A stretch of 64,000 nt of DNA from Drouetiella sp036703255 (lineage in GTDB: Bacteria; Cyanobacteriota; Cyanobacteriia; Elainellales; Elainellaceae): contig DATNPL010000163.1 in the NCBI GenBank assembly GCA_036703255.1, positions 39,361 to 103,360 on the forward strand, written 5' to 3'. The notes under the pieces are model-generated. The model did not search any database and was not told where the DNA came from. It saw nothing but the letters and a program-made list of their open reading frames with translations. Below are positions 42,907 to 50,656 of the stretch, in pieces. The translations under genes and the position numbers were made by a program. The first letter of the stretch is position 1. Every line of letters starts with the position of its first letter.

Positions 42907-43712
42907 TCCTCCTCCAGCAAGACCTGCACCCACTGGGGCGGCTCCGGAATGGGATTGCCTAACCGCCCTAGCAGCAGCCATGCCGCCAAATGCACCGTAA
43001 ACAGATAGACCACATCGCTAGAGAAGATGATGCCGACGGTCGCCACCTGTACAGCCGTCAGGTTGGTTTGCCCTAAAACCTCTAGCCCCAGCCAGCCCCA
43101 GCCGACCAACACCGACAGCAACCACTGAATCAGGTCTGCAACCCGATTGGTGGAGTAAGCCCATAGATCTTCCCCCAGAAAAATAGACAAGATCCCCAGC
43201 CGAAAGAAAAACCCCAAGGTGGAGAGTAAGGTGCCCAAAATAATGGAGGGTAACCAGGGCGATCGCCGTCGCCACATCATGCCCAACTGTACGCCGAGCA
43301 AGGCATAGGGCACCATAAACAGCAGGCTGAGATAGGGACCCATCAGCACCGACAGCAGCAACCCACAGACAACGGCTGACATCCAAGAGGCACGATACCC
43401 CCAACGCAGATATACCAGCGCGATCGGTAAGGGAAACAAAATCCGCATCCAAGGCCCAATGCTGAGGTAGTAGCTCACCAGCCACAGCAGGCTACAGGTG
43501 CTGGCTAAAAATGCCACTTCTACCAGGGTAAGGGGAGGGGTCTTGATGTCGCCAAAGCCTCTCACCTGAGGTGAGGCGATCGGGGTGGCCGTGGGGAGAG
43601 ACAGGCTGGCTTCTACTTCAGCGAGTTCTTCGGCGAGGCTGCGCTGATCGGTGGGGCGATCGCGGTTTTCTCGGAGGGGATCAGTCGGCGAATTGTCGAA
43701 AGAACTGCTCAT
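42903..43712 (-). CDS. DUF2232 family membrane protein
   Basis: ATG 43712 is used (a TTG two codons upstream is in frame); 269 aa. After a 60-residue polar N-terminus there are about six to seven hydrophobic helices ('LVEVAFLASTCSLLWLVSYYLS', 'MSAVVCGLLLSVLMGPYLSLLFMVPYALLGVQLGMMW', 'SIILGTLLSTLGFFFRLGILSIFL', 'VVYLFTVHLAAWLLLGRLG'). DUF2232 proteins resemble transporter S-components, but their substrate is unknown. The stop overlaps the start of the CobT-like gene by four bases, so the two are translationally coupled, hinting at a corrinoid-precursor link. Confidence 0.82.
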   Translation of the reverse strand: MSSSFDNSPTDPLRENRDRPTDQRSLAEELAEVEASLSLPTATPIASPQVRGFGDIKTPPLTLVEVAFLASTCSLLWLVSYYLSIGPWMRILFPLPIALVYLRWGYRASWMSAVVCGLLLSVLMGPYLSLLFMVPYALLGVQLGMMWRRRSPWLPSIILGTLLSTLGFFFRLGILSIFLGEDLWAYSTNRVADLIQWLLSVLVGWGWLGLEVLGQTNLTAVQVATVGIIFSSDVVYLFTVHLAAWLLLGRLGNPIPEPPQWVQVLLEEE

Positions 43713-43847
43713 GCCCAAAGACCCATACCCTTCTCAACTGTAGATTGGCGATTTTGAATTGCTCATCTACTGTAGCTCTAATCCAAAATCTAAAAGCTCT
43801 TGAAGGATGTCTGAAAAGTATTCAATGTTCTGCATCCGCCCCACAAC

Positions 43848-43897
43848 CCCCCAATTCTGGGGGACTTCCGGAATTCAAAGTCCCCCAGAATTGGGGG
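43848..43897. repeat. Nested palindromic repeat (CCCCCAATTCTGGGGG type)
   Basis: Arms of 20 bp (43848-43867 and 43878-43897) pair perfectly; each arm is itself nearly self-complementary (CCCCCAATTCTGGGGG). An outer CCGCCCC/GGGGGCGG pairing extends it to about 43836-43910. Repeats of this composition are widespread in filamentous cyanobacterial genomes. It lies in the gap upstream of the DUF2232 gene. Confidence 0.88.
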
Positions 43898-43967
43898 ATT
43901 TAGGGGGCGGTTCGGATAGTAATTCTGGCTTCTCAGCCATCCTCTGAACGCGCAGCGCTAGGACAGC

Positions 43968-44915
43968 CTACGCTTCTCCTAGCCATGCCAACACTTCTGC
44001 ATTCATACAGTCGGCGGCTTCGTCATAGAGGCAATGTCCGGCTTCGGGCAGTTCGACTAGCTTCAGCCGAGGATTGAGATCGGGGAGTTTGCGCCCTCGG
44101 GCAATGGGAATGACGCGATCGCGTTCTCCCCACATCACCAAAATGGGAACCGTCACCTGAGGCAAGAGATCCTCGGTTTTGAGGCTAAAATCGAGCTGCG
44201 TTCTGGCTTTTGAGAGACGATAAAAGGCTTTGGAAGCACCGCGATCGAATCCCGGCGTAAGGAAAGTGGTGATTAGCTCGTCGGTGACGCGATCGGGGTT
44301 GACATAGACGGCTTTGAGAATCGATCGAATAATGCCGGGACGGCGCACCAGGCCAAACAGTGGGCGAATGATCAGCGAGGTAGTGAAAAGACTCTCGATT
44401 TTGCCCATCCAGGCTTGCAGCGAACCGTTCAGTAGCTCTTGGCGGGCAGCAGGCAGCGTCAGCAGCGCCAGGTTTTTCACCATTTCAGGATAGGCAACGG
44501 CAGCGGTGAGAGCCACCAGCGCTCCTAAAGAATGACCGAGCAGGACGATCGGCTGTCCGATAAAGGTGCGCCAAAAATCATAGACCTGATCAGCCCACAG
44601 CTCAACTTTGTAGGCGGTATCGGCTTTTTCGGAAGCGCCAAAGCCCACCAGATCGATCGCATAGACGGCGTGAGACTGGCTCAGCGGCTGCAAGTTTTCT
44701 TGCCATTGCGCCAAAGAGGAGCCGAACCCATGCACAAACAAAACGGGGGGCTTGTGGGTGGGTGCAGCCGATCGCACAAAGGTGTAGCGCACTCGCCAGC
44801 CCCGCCAAATCCAGTCGCGCTGGGAGCCAAGGCGGGTAGGGTGCGATGGGGTGGCCTGTGCCGATGCAGCAGGCTTGGGGGGATGCGTTTCGGGCATTGC
44901 GGGCGTTTCTGGCAT
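43968..44915 (-). CDS. Alpha/beta hydrolase
   Basis: ATG 44915 (MPETPAMPETH) is preferred; the frame is open to a TTG at 45008. About 315 aa. It has the oxyanion region 'VLFVHGFGSSLAQWQENL', the nucleophile elbow 'LLGHSLGALVAL', an acidic 'LVMWGERDRVIPI' and the catalytic His in 'ELPEAGHCLYDEAAD'. Length and cap resemble chloride-peroxidase-like or lipase-like hydrolases common in cyanobacteria. The N-terminal 40 residues are Pro/Ala-rich. Substrate unknown. Confidence 0.88.
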   Translation of the reverse strand: MPETPAMPETHPPKPAASAQATPSHPTRLGSQRDWIWRGWRVRYTFVRSAAPTHKPPVLFVHGFGSSLAQWQENLQPLSQSHAVYAIDLVGFGASEKADTAYKVELWADQVYDFWRTFIGQPIVLLGHSLGALVALTAAVAYPEMVKNLALLTLPAARQELLNGSLQAWMGKIESLFTTSLIIRPLFGLVRRPGIIRSILKAVYVNPDRVTDELITTFLTPGFDRGASKAFYRLSKARTQLDFSLKTEDLLPQVTVPILVMWGERDRVIPIARGRKLPDLNPRLKLVELPEAGHCLYDEAADCMNAEVLAWLGEA

Positions 44916-45092
44916 TACGAGAGCAGAGCGGGCTTTGTGATCAGATATAGCGCAAATTTGAGCTGGGCATGGCAATCTTGGCTCAAGGATGAATCTACTT
45001 TCAAGCAAGAAGCTCTGAGAGAGATCGATCGCTCTTAAAACATGACAATCCCTGTTCTGAGCATGACGATTCCTACTCCAAGGTTCAGCGCT

Positions 45093-45260
45093 GAAGCTTT
45101 AAACTACAAGCGCCCTGTGCTGAGGTACGACGGCGTAGCTTGCGGCTGAAAGCACGATGTGTGTCGCTACCCGATTGAAGCTTTGACCTACGATCGCCCT
45201 GTGCTGAGGTACGGCGACGTAGCTTGCCGCTGAAAGCGCGATATGTGCCGCTACTCGCTT
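45093..45260. repeat. Tandem repeat, two 84-bp units plus partial third
   Basis: Unit 1 is 45093-45176 and unit 2 is 45177-45260; both begin GAAGCTTT and contain GCCCTGTGCTGAGGTACG and GCTGAAAGC. A truncated third unit follows (45261-45290). The period, 84 bp, is a multiple of three, and one frame of each unit stays open until a TGA at its end, but no start codon or longer gene supports translation. It fills the gap 45009-45323. Confidence 0.85.
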
Positions 45261-45323
45261 GAACCTTTGCGCTGAAAGCGCGATGTCAAATCATGCGTGC
45301 GCCATGCTCAGCAGAGGGCTGAC

Positions 45324-45827
45324 CTAACTTGCTTGCTTAAAAGTCTCAGCGGCAGGTGCGGCGATCGCCTTTGGAGACTTGCTCTTCATGGCTTTGAATA
45401 GGGTGCCGAGCTGTTCAGCGATCGCTTTCAGTCCTGGCGTTTTTTTGGCGGCAGTTTTGACGTAATCATAGACCGTGAGGCTGCTGCTCATGGCTTCGCT
45501 GCTGACGGCCACCAAGGTATCGTCTACTTGTTCAGTCAACTGGTGCAACAGCATTAGCAGTTCATTCAGGCTGAGGGTGAGGCGATAGTCGTTGGCGAAT
45601 CCTTCGAGATCGAAGCTGGCGGGTAGAATGTTGCGGTTGCTTTGGGCGGCGTTGAGGCTGTTTTGCACAAAGGCGAGGCGTTTGTCGCCCATTTTGTAGA
45701 GGCGCTTGCGCTCATCGGCGCTGAGGGTAATCAGGAAGGGCAGATTTTGCTGAATGGTGGCGATCGCTTGCTTAATTTCTTGCAGCTCTGCGTCGGAGAG
45801 GGTGGCTTTGATCTCTGGGTAGGACAT
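45324..45827 (-). CDS. Conserved helical protein of unknown function
   Basis: ATG 45827 (MSYPEIKATLSDAEL) is preferred to the TTG at 45842; 167 aa. The protein is all-helical with a recognisable block 'AIATIQQNLPFLITLSADERKRLYKMGDKRLAFVQNSL', a pattern seen in many cyanobacterial and Bacteroidetes proteins of unknown role. 'LSLNELLMLLHQLTEQVDDTLVAV' and 'YDYVKTAAKKTPGLKAIAEQL' follow, with a lysine-rich tail. No catalytic motif. It may be a small binding or structural protein. Confidence 0.72.
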   Translation of the reverse strand: MSYPEIKATLSDAELQEIKQAIATIQQNLPFLITLSADERKRLYKMGDKRLAFVQNSLNAAQSNRNILPASFDLEGFANDYRLTLSLNELLMLLHQLTEQVDDTLVAVSSEAMSSSLTVYDYVKTAAKKTPGLKAIAEQLGTLFKAMKSKSPKAIAAPAAETFKQAS

Positions 45828-45914
45828 GGTGAGAAGCTCCAAATGGGTTTTCTGTAGGATTCCCCAAAGGCGATCGGTGAGAACAGAGTGAGGTTGGGTT
45901 GCTAGTTTGGCTGC

Positions 45915-46334
45915 TTAAACCCCTGGCATAATCACAGGAATCACCTGGTTTCTGTCCTTACGGTAAACTTGAAAGTCGCTATCCAGCATCAGAAGGGCAC
46001 TCCCAGAATATTGCTCCGCCATTCGCACCAAACAAGCATCTGCCAGAGACATGGGCACAGAGCGGTAGCGGACTAACAGTTGTTCTAGAGCGGCGGTTTC
46101 TTCATGTAAATGAAAAGAAATTTGAATGACTCTTCTCTGAAGCATTGCCAGGACGGATTCTTGCCCGCCGTAAACCTCTCGCATGAGAAAACAAGCTTCT
46201 GTAATGACTGCCTCACAAGTGAGTAAAGGGGGGCTAATTTTCGCCCATTCAGATTTTGCCCACTCATGGTAGTGATCTTGTTGCTTCAGCAAAGCTACAA
46301 GCGGTCCTGTATCCAATAGAACGAATTGCCTCAT
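45915..46334 (-). CDS. PIN-domain toxin (VapC-like)
   Basis: A 139-aa PIN-domain ribonuclease. It begins 'LLDTGPLVALLKQQD' with the first catalytic Asp; 'CEAVITEACFLM' carries the conserved Glu, and 'MSLADACLVRMAEQ' the later Asp. A final Asp occurs in 'LMLDSDFQVYRK'. All four acidic positions are present, so it should be active against RNA. Its ATG overlaps the antitoxin stop (ATGA), the usual toxin-antitoxin layout. Confidence 0.9.
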   Translation of the reverse strand: MRQFVLLDTGPLVALLKQQDHYHEWAKSEWAKISPPLLTCEAVITEACFLMREVYGGQESVLAMLQRRVIQISFHLHEETAALEQLLVRYRSVPMSLADACLVRMAEQYSGSALLMLDSDFQVYRKDRNQVIPVIMPGV

Positions 46335-46567
46335 TCCTCTCCAAATCCTTCCATATACTTCTGATTCGTAGATAGATCTGATGGGCCGCCCTGCAAGCTA
46401 CCGACTAGATCTCCTGCAAGTTCCAGAGCCGACATGGGTCTTTCAAATTCTGATCGAGATATTTGCTGCTTGCTCTTGAGGAATTCTACAAAATCGAGAA
46501 CCTCTTGTTGTTTGATTGAAGGAAGCGTTTGTAAGATTTCCAGGACTTGTTGTTGAATCGGCTGCAT
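46331..46567 (-). CDS. DUF2281-like antitoxin of the PIN toxin
   Basis: A 78-aa protein starting 'MQPIQQQVLEILQTLPSIKQQEVLDFVEFLKSK', the helical DUF2281 pattern used by many cyanobacterial VapB-type antitoxins. The tail ('GPSDLSTNQKYMEGFGEE') is the kind that wraps the toxin. No separate DNA-binding fold is visible. The stop overlaps the toxin start by four bases. The pair is divergent from the Roco gene, across a 163-bp region with a polypyrimidine tract. Confidence 0.82.
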   Translation of the reverse strand: MQPIQQQVLEILQTLPSIKQQEVLDFVEFLKSKQQISRSEFERPMSALELAGDLVGSLQGGPSDLSTNQKYMEGFGEE

Positions 46568-46730
46568 CAGTTTTCCCCCTTGCTGTCTCTCATCACTCTA
46601 GACGGACTGAACCGCTACTTTCAATCTTCCCTCATCCACCCATTCCCTCATCCACTTCACTCCCCCACTCCTCATCTCCCCACTCCCTCTCTCCTCTGCC
46701 AAAATAAAAGCACCACTCAAGAGACACCCC

Positions 46731-49700
46731 ATGACCCGTGAGGAATTGCTGGAGCTGATCGATCGCGCTGCGGATGAGGGCTGGACAGAGCTAGATCTCT
46801 CTGGCAAAGGGCTGACAGAGCTGCCTGCGGAAATTGGTAAGCTAACCCAGCTTGAGACGTTGATTTTAGGGAACTGGGATCAGGAGAAAGAGGAGTGGGT
46901 TGGAAATCAACTTACCGATTTACCTAATGCGATCGCCCAACTGAGGAATCTGAAGGAACTTTACCTCTCTAGCAACCAAATCAGTGCCATTCCAGACGCG
47001 ATCGCCCAACTGACGAATCTGACGGTGCTTAACATCTGGGACAACCAAATCAGCGCCATCCCAGACGCGATTGCCCAACTGACGAATCTGACGGTGCTTG
47101 CCCTCTCTAGCAACCAAATCAGTGCCATTCCAGACGCGATCGCCCAACTGACAAATCTGGAGGTGCTTTACCTCTCTAGCAACCAAATCAGTGCCATCCC
47201 AGACGCGATTACCCAACTGACGAATCTGCAAGATCTTTTCCTCGCGAGTAACCAAATCAGTGCCATCCCAGACGCGATTGCCCAACTGACGAATCTGAAG
47301 GGGCTTCACCTCGCGAGTAACCAAATCAGCAAGATCCCGATTGTGATTGCCCAACTGACGAATCTGAAGGGGCTTCACCTCGGGAGCAACCAAATCAGCG
47401 AGATCCCGATCGTGATCGTCCAACTGACAAATCTGATGATGCTTTACCTCAATAGCAACCAAATCAAAGAGATTCCTGAGGCAATCGCCCAACTGACCAA
47501 TCTGACGGAGCTTTTCCTCCATAGCAATCAAATCAGCCTTATCCCAGACGCGATCGCTCAACTGAGCAATCTGACGAAGCTTTCCCTCTCTGGCAACGAA
47601 ATCAGCGCCATCCCAGACGCGATCGCCCAACTGACCAATCTGACGAAGCTTGACCTCTCTGGCAACGAAATCAGCGTCATCCCAGACGCGATCGCCCAGC
47701 TGACCAATCTGACCAAGCTTTACCTCTTTAGCAACGAAATCAGCGTTATCCCAGACGCGATCGCCCAGCTGACCAATCTGACGACGCTTGACCTATCTAG
47801 CAATGGAATCAGCGTCATCCCAGACGCGATCGCCCAACTGAGCAATCTGACGACGCTTGACCTTGAAAAAAATCAGATTACTCAGATTCCAGAGGCAGTT
47901 TCTCAGCTTGCCCAGCTAGAAAACCTCGATCTGCGGGGCAACCCCATCAGCATTCCTCCCGATATTCTTGCTCCCAAAGGAGATGAAACACTGCCCGATG
48001 CCCGTCCCATCCTTGACTACTACTTCCGCACCCAAGACCCGACTGCCACTACCCAACTCTACGAAGCCAAAGTCCTGATTGTAGGCGAGGGCGGAGCCGG
48101 AAAAACCAGTCTTGCCTGCAAGCTCCGCAACCCGGACTACATCCTGCCTCCCGAAACCCAGGATACCTCTACCCAAGGCATCGACATCTTGCGATGGGAG
48201 TTTATCGGACGCAACCAGCAAGTCTACAAGGTCAACCTCTGGGATTTTGGCGGACAAGAAATCTATCACCAAACGCACCAATTTTTTCTTACCGAGCGCT
48301 CTCTCTACCTACTCGTTGCCGATAGCCGCAAAGAAGACACCGACCACTACTTTTGGCTACAAATCATCCGTCTGCTCAGCGACGATAGCCCCGTCCTGCT
48401 AATCCAAAACGAAAAGCTAGACCGCACCTGCAACCTCAACCTGCGAGAACTCCGCGCCGAATTTGCCAATCTCAAGCCCCCCCTCAAAACCAACCTTGCC
48501 GACAATCGCGGACTCTCTACGATCCAAACCGCAATTCAGCACAGCCTCGAAGACCTGCTCCCCGATGGCATCCCTTTCCCCACGCCCTGGCTCAAGGTTC
48601 GCTACAGCCTCGAAAACGATGGACGTAACTACATCAACTGTGCTGACTATGAGGCAACCTGTCGCCACCACGGTATCCACGATCGAGCAGAAATGTTCAA
48701 CCTCAGCCATTTCCTCCACAGCCTCGGCATTTGTCTTCACTTTCAAAAAGATCCCATCCTCCGCCATCGCCTCATCCTCAAACCCAACTGGGGCACTGCT
48801 GCCGTCTACAAGATTCTCGATAACCCCACCGTCAAACAGCAGCTCGGACAATTTAGCGATGCCGATCTTGACAACATTTGGCAAGCCCAGCAATACGCCG
48901 ACATGCGCCCCGAACTGCTCCAGCTGATGAAAGCCTTCAAAGTCTGCTACGAGATTCCCCGCCGCGAAGGGCACTACATCGCCCCGCACCTGCTCTCCCC
49001 CGACTCTCCCTACTACGATTGGGATGCCAGCCAAAACCTGCTGCTGCGGTATCGCTATAAAGGCTTCATGCCCAAAGGCATCCTCACCCGCTTCATTGTC
49101 GAAATGCATAGGCAAATCGAAAACGTCTCCGATCCCGATCAAGCGCTCGTCTGGAAAACAGGCGTTGTTTTGGTTCAAGATCGCGCCCGTGCCGAAGTCA
49201 CCGAACGCTACCACAATCGGGAAATCAGCATCCGCCTCAGCGGCAGCCACCAAAGAGACTTCCTCATAGCGCTCAACCACGAATTCCAAAAAATCCACGA
49301 CACCTACGAACGCCTAGAATACGACACCCTGATTCCTTGCAACTGCACCCTTTGCAAAACCCAGTCTCAGCCCTTCTCCTTCCCCCGCGATCGCCTCCAG
49401 CGCTGCATTGAGCAAGGTCGCTCCACCATTGAATGCCACGAAAGTGGCGAAAACGTGAACGTGCGCCGACTCCTCGACGACACCATCGACTCTGACAGCG
49501 ATCGCAAGTTTCGCGGCAAGGACGGAGAACTGGATAAGATGGAGGCGCTAGGAAGGGGATACATAGGCGAACGTTATCCCTATCCACCCAACATCATTAA
49601 TATCGATATCCAAAACACTAATCAGGGAGGAAATCATAAACCCGTGACTGAGAATACCAATAATCTTCAAGGTGCAAACATTGGCAATTTTGCCAACGAA

Positions 49701-50012
49701 GTTAAAGACAACGCCCGCCAGCAAGCTAACCAACATATTCACCAAGCTCCCAGCCAAAACCTGGCTCAAGCTGCCCAAGACATCCAAGAGCTGCTGAATC
49801 ATCTCGACCAGACCTACGATCGCACCACGCCCACAGGCCAAGCCCTGATCAGCGCCAAGGCGATCGAATCGATCGAAAAGAATCCCACTCTCAAAGCCCG
49901 GATTATCAACGCCATCAAAGAAGGCAGCACTACTGCGCTGGAAGAGGCGATCGATCATCCTGCCGTCAAGCCTGTCGTCGCTTTAGTCAAAGGCTTTATG
50001 GAAGCAGAATAA
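46731..50012 (+). CDS. Roco protein: LRR - Roc GTPase - COR with C-terminal extension
   Basis: A 1093-aa protein. Residues about 15-415 are about 16 leucine-rich repeats, most exactly 23 residues ('NLTKLDLSGNEISVIPDAIAQLT' type). Residues about 445-620 form a Ras-like Roc GTPase: P-loop 'VGEGGAGKTS', 'WDFGGQEIYHQTHQFFL' (switch II) and 'LLIQNEKLD' (N-x-x-D). A COR dimerisation domain follows (about 640-900, 'WGTAAVYKILDNPTV'). The C-terminus (about 960-1093) has Asn/Gln-rich 'NTNNLQGANIGNFANEVKDNARQQANQHI' and then a helical bundle ending 'HPAVKPVVALVKGFMEAE'. No kinase domain. Bacterial Roco proteins are signalling GTPases; the C-terminus resembles a segment shared by several cyanobacterial effector-type proteins, which is inference. 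Confidence 0.93.
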   Translation: MTREELLELIDRAADEGWTELDLSGKGLTELPAEIGKLTQLETLILGNWDQEKEEWVGNQLTDLPNAIAQLRNLKELYLSSNQISAIPDAIAQLTNLTVLNIWDNQISAIPDAIAQLTNLTVLALSSNQISAIPDAIAQLTNLEVLYLSSNQISAIPDAITQLTNLQDLFLASNQISAIPDAIAQLTNLKGLHLASNQISKIPIVIAQLTNLKGLHLGSNQISEIPIVIVQLTNLMMLYLNSNQIKEIPEAIAQLTNLTELFLHSNQISLIPDAIAQLSNLTKLSLSGNEISAIPDAIAQLTNLTKLDLSGNEISVIPDAIAQLTNLTKLYLFSNEISVIPDAIAQLTNLTTLDLSSNGISVIPDAIAQLSNLTTLDLEKNQITQIPEAVSQLAQLENLDLRGNPISIPPDILAPKGDETLPDARPILDYYFRTQDPTATTQLYEAKVLIVGEGGAGKTSLACKLRNPDYILPPETQDTSTQGIDILRWEFIGRNQQVYKVNLWDFGGQEIYHQTHQFFLTERSLYLLVADSRKEDTDHYFWLQIIRLLSDDSPVLLIQNEKLDRTCNLNLRELRAEFANLKPPLKTNLADNRGLSTIQTAIQHSLEDLLPDGIPFPTPWLKVRYSLENDGRNYINCADYEATCRHHGIHDRAEMFNLSHFLHSLGICLHFQKDPILRHRLILKPNWGTAAVYKILDNPTVKQQLGQFSDADLDNIWQAQQYADMRPELLQLMKAFKVCYEIPRREGHYIAPHLLSPDSPYYDWDASQNLLLRYRYKGFMPKGILTRFIVEMHRQIENVSDPDQALVWKTGVVLVQDRARAEVTERYHNREISIRLSGSHQRDFLIALNHEFQKIHDTYERLEYDTLIPCNCTLCKTQSQPFSFPRDRLQRCIEQGRSTIECHESGENVNVRRLLDDTIDSDSDRKFRGKDGELDKMEALGRGYIGERYPYPPNIINIDIQNTNQGGNHKPVTENTNNLQGANIGNFANEVKDNARQQANQHIHQAPSQNLAQAAQDIQELLNHLDQTYDRTTPTGQALISAKAIESIEKNPTLKARIINAIKEGSTTALEEAIDHPAVKPVVALVKGFMEAE
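46947..47912 (+). repeat. 69-bp DNA repeat array inside the Roco gene (14 units)
   Basis: Fourteen units of exactly 69 bp encode the central LRRs; each contains close variants of CCAGACGCGATCGCCCAACT, including a HIP1 octamer in many units. Near-identity at DNA level, not only protein level, indicates recent unit duplication or conversion. Confidence 0.92.
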
Positions 50013-50115
50013 CCTGTGATGCGTCCTGACATCACCTATTCAACGATCGCAACAACCGCTGCAACGTTAACCGCAACCGCAATCGCAGTCAACGCTGCAA
50101 CTCTAACCGCGATCG

Positions 50116-50316
50116 TTACCGCTCTAGCACCGTCATGTATTTACCGTTAGCAAACGGCCAGGGAATGATAGGCGTGAACAAAAGACGATCGCTGGCAATA
50201 TTGCGCACGTAAAACTCATTCATCAGATGCATCACCTGTTCGCGCGTTCCAATAATCCAGATCTGCGCTTTATCTTCAGACGAAACAGGCAGCAATTCAT
50301 TGAATTCTGTAGTCAT
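50116..50316 (-). CDS. Small conserved protein (66 aa)
   Basis: A 66-aa soluble protein with the core 'KAQIWIIGTREQVMHLMNEFYVRNIASDRLLFTPIIPWPFANGKYMTVLER'. This pattern (strand, I-G-T-R-E-Q-V-M-H helix, then a Pro-rich segment) recurs in small cyanobacterial proteins of unknown function. No catalytic residues can be named. It is convergent with the Roco gene. Confidence 0.7.
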   Translation of the reverse strand: MTTEFNELLPVSSEDKAQIWIIGTREQVMHLMNEFYVRNIASDRLLFTPIIPWPFANGKYMTVLER

Positions 50317-50656
50317 GATGATTCCTTGCTAATGCTTGTTGAAAAAAGAACTTCGAGAAGAAAAGCTCAAGGTGAGAGTAGTCCCAATCACTTGTTTGCA
50401 TTAGCAAGGCATCCGACTCTCGACCTTTCGATCTAAAATCATCAAAGCCCTGCCCCCTGCTAGCACAGAGAGCGGGGTTAGCTGGTTAGGGTCGGTTGCA
50501 ACTTCCCTAATCAGCGCCTCACCTTAAGCTTGGATATCACTGGCATCCCGGAACGGAAAAACCAGTATCGGATACTATAGGGGAAACCTCGACACAGCAC
50601 AAGCGTACTTCGTCATTTCTGGGTTAACTTCAGTTAAGGCTCAGGCGATCGCCCCC
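50317..50656. other. Intergenic region (340 bp)
   Basis: No gene, RNA or strong hairpin recognised. It separates the divergent small protein and the Rpn-like nuclease genes and should hold both promoters. Confidence 0.5.

Noticed and set aside
43713..43967. Cobalamin riboswitch upstream of the DUF2232/CobT-like pair
   Set aside because: No B12-box or matching secondary structure was found; the gap is occupied by the nested palindrome.
46920..47630. Long open frame on the minus strand opposite the LRR repeats
   Set aside because: It is a mirror of the repetitive coding strand; composition and position show it to be a shadow.
46947..47912. 69-bp periodic array as a possible CRISPR
   Set aside because: The units are contiguous, in frame and encode leucine-rich repeats; there are no unique spacers.
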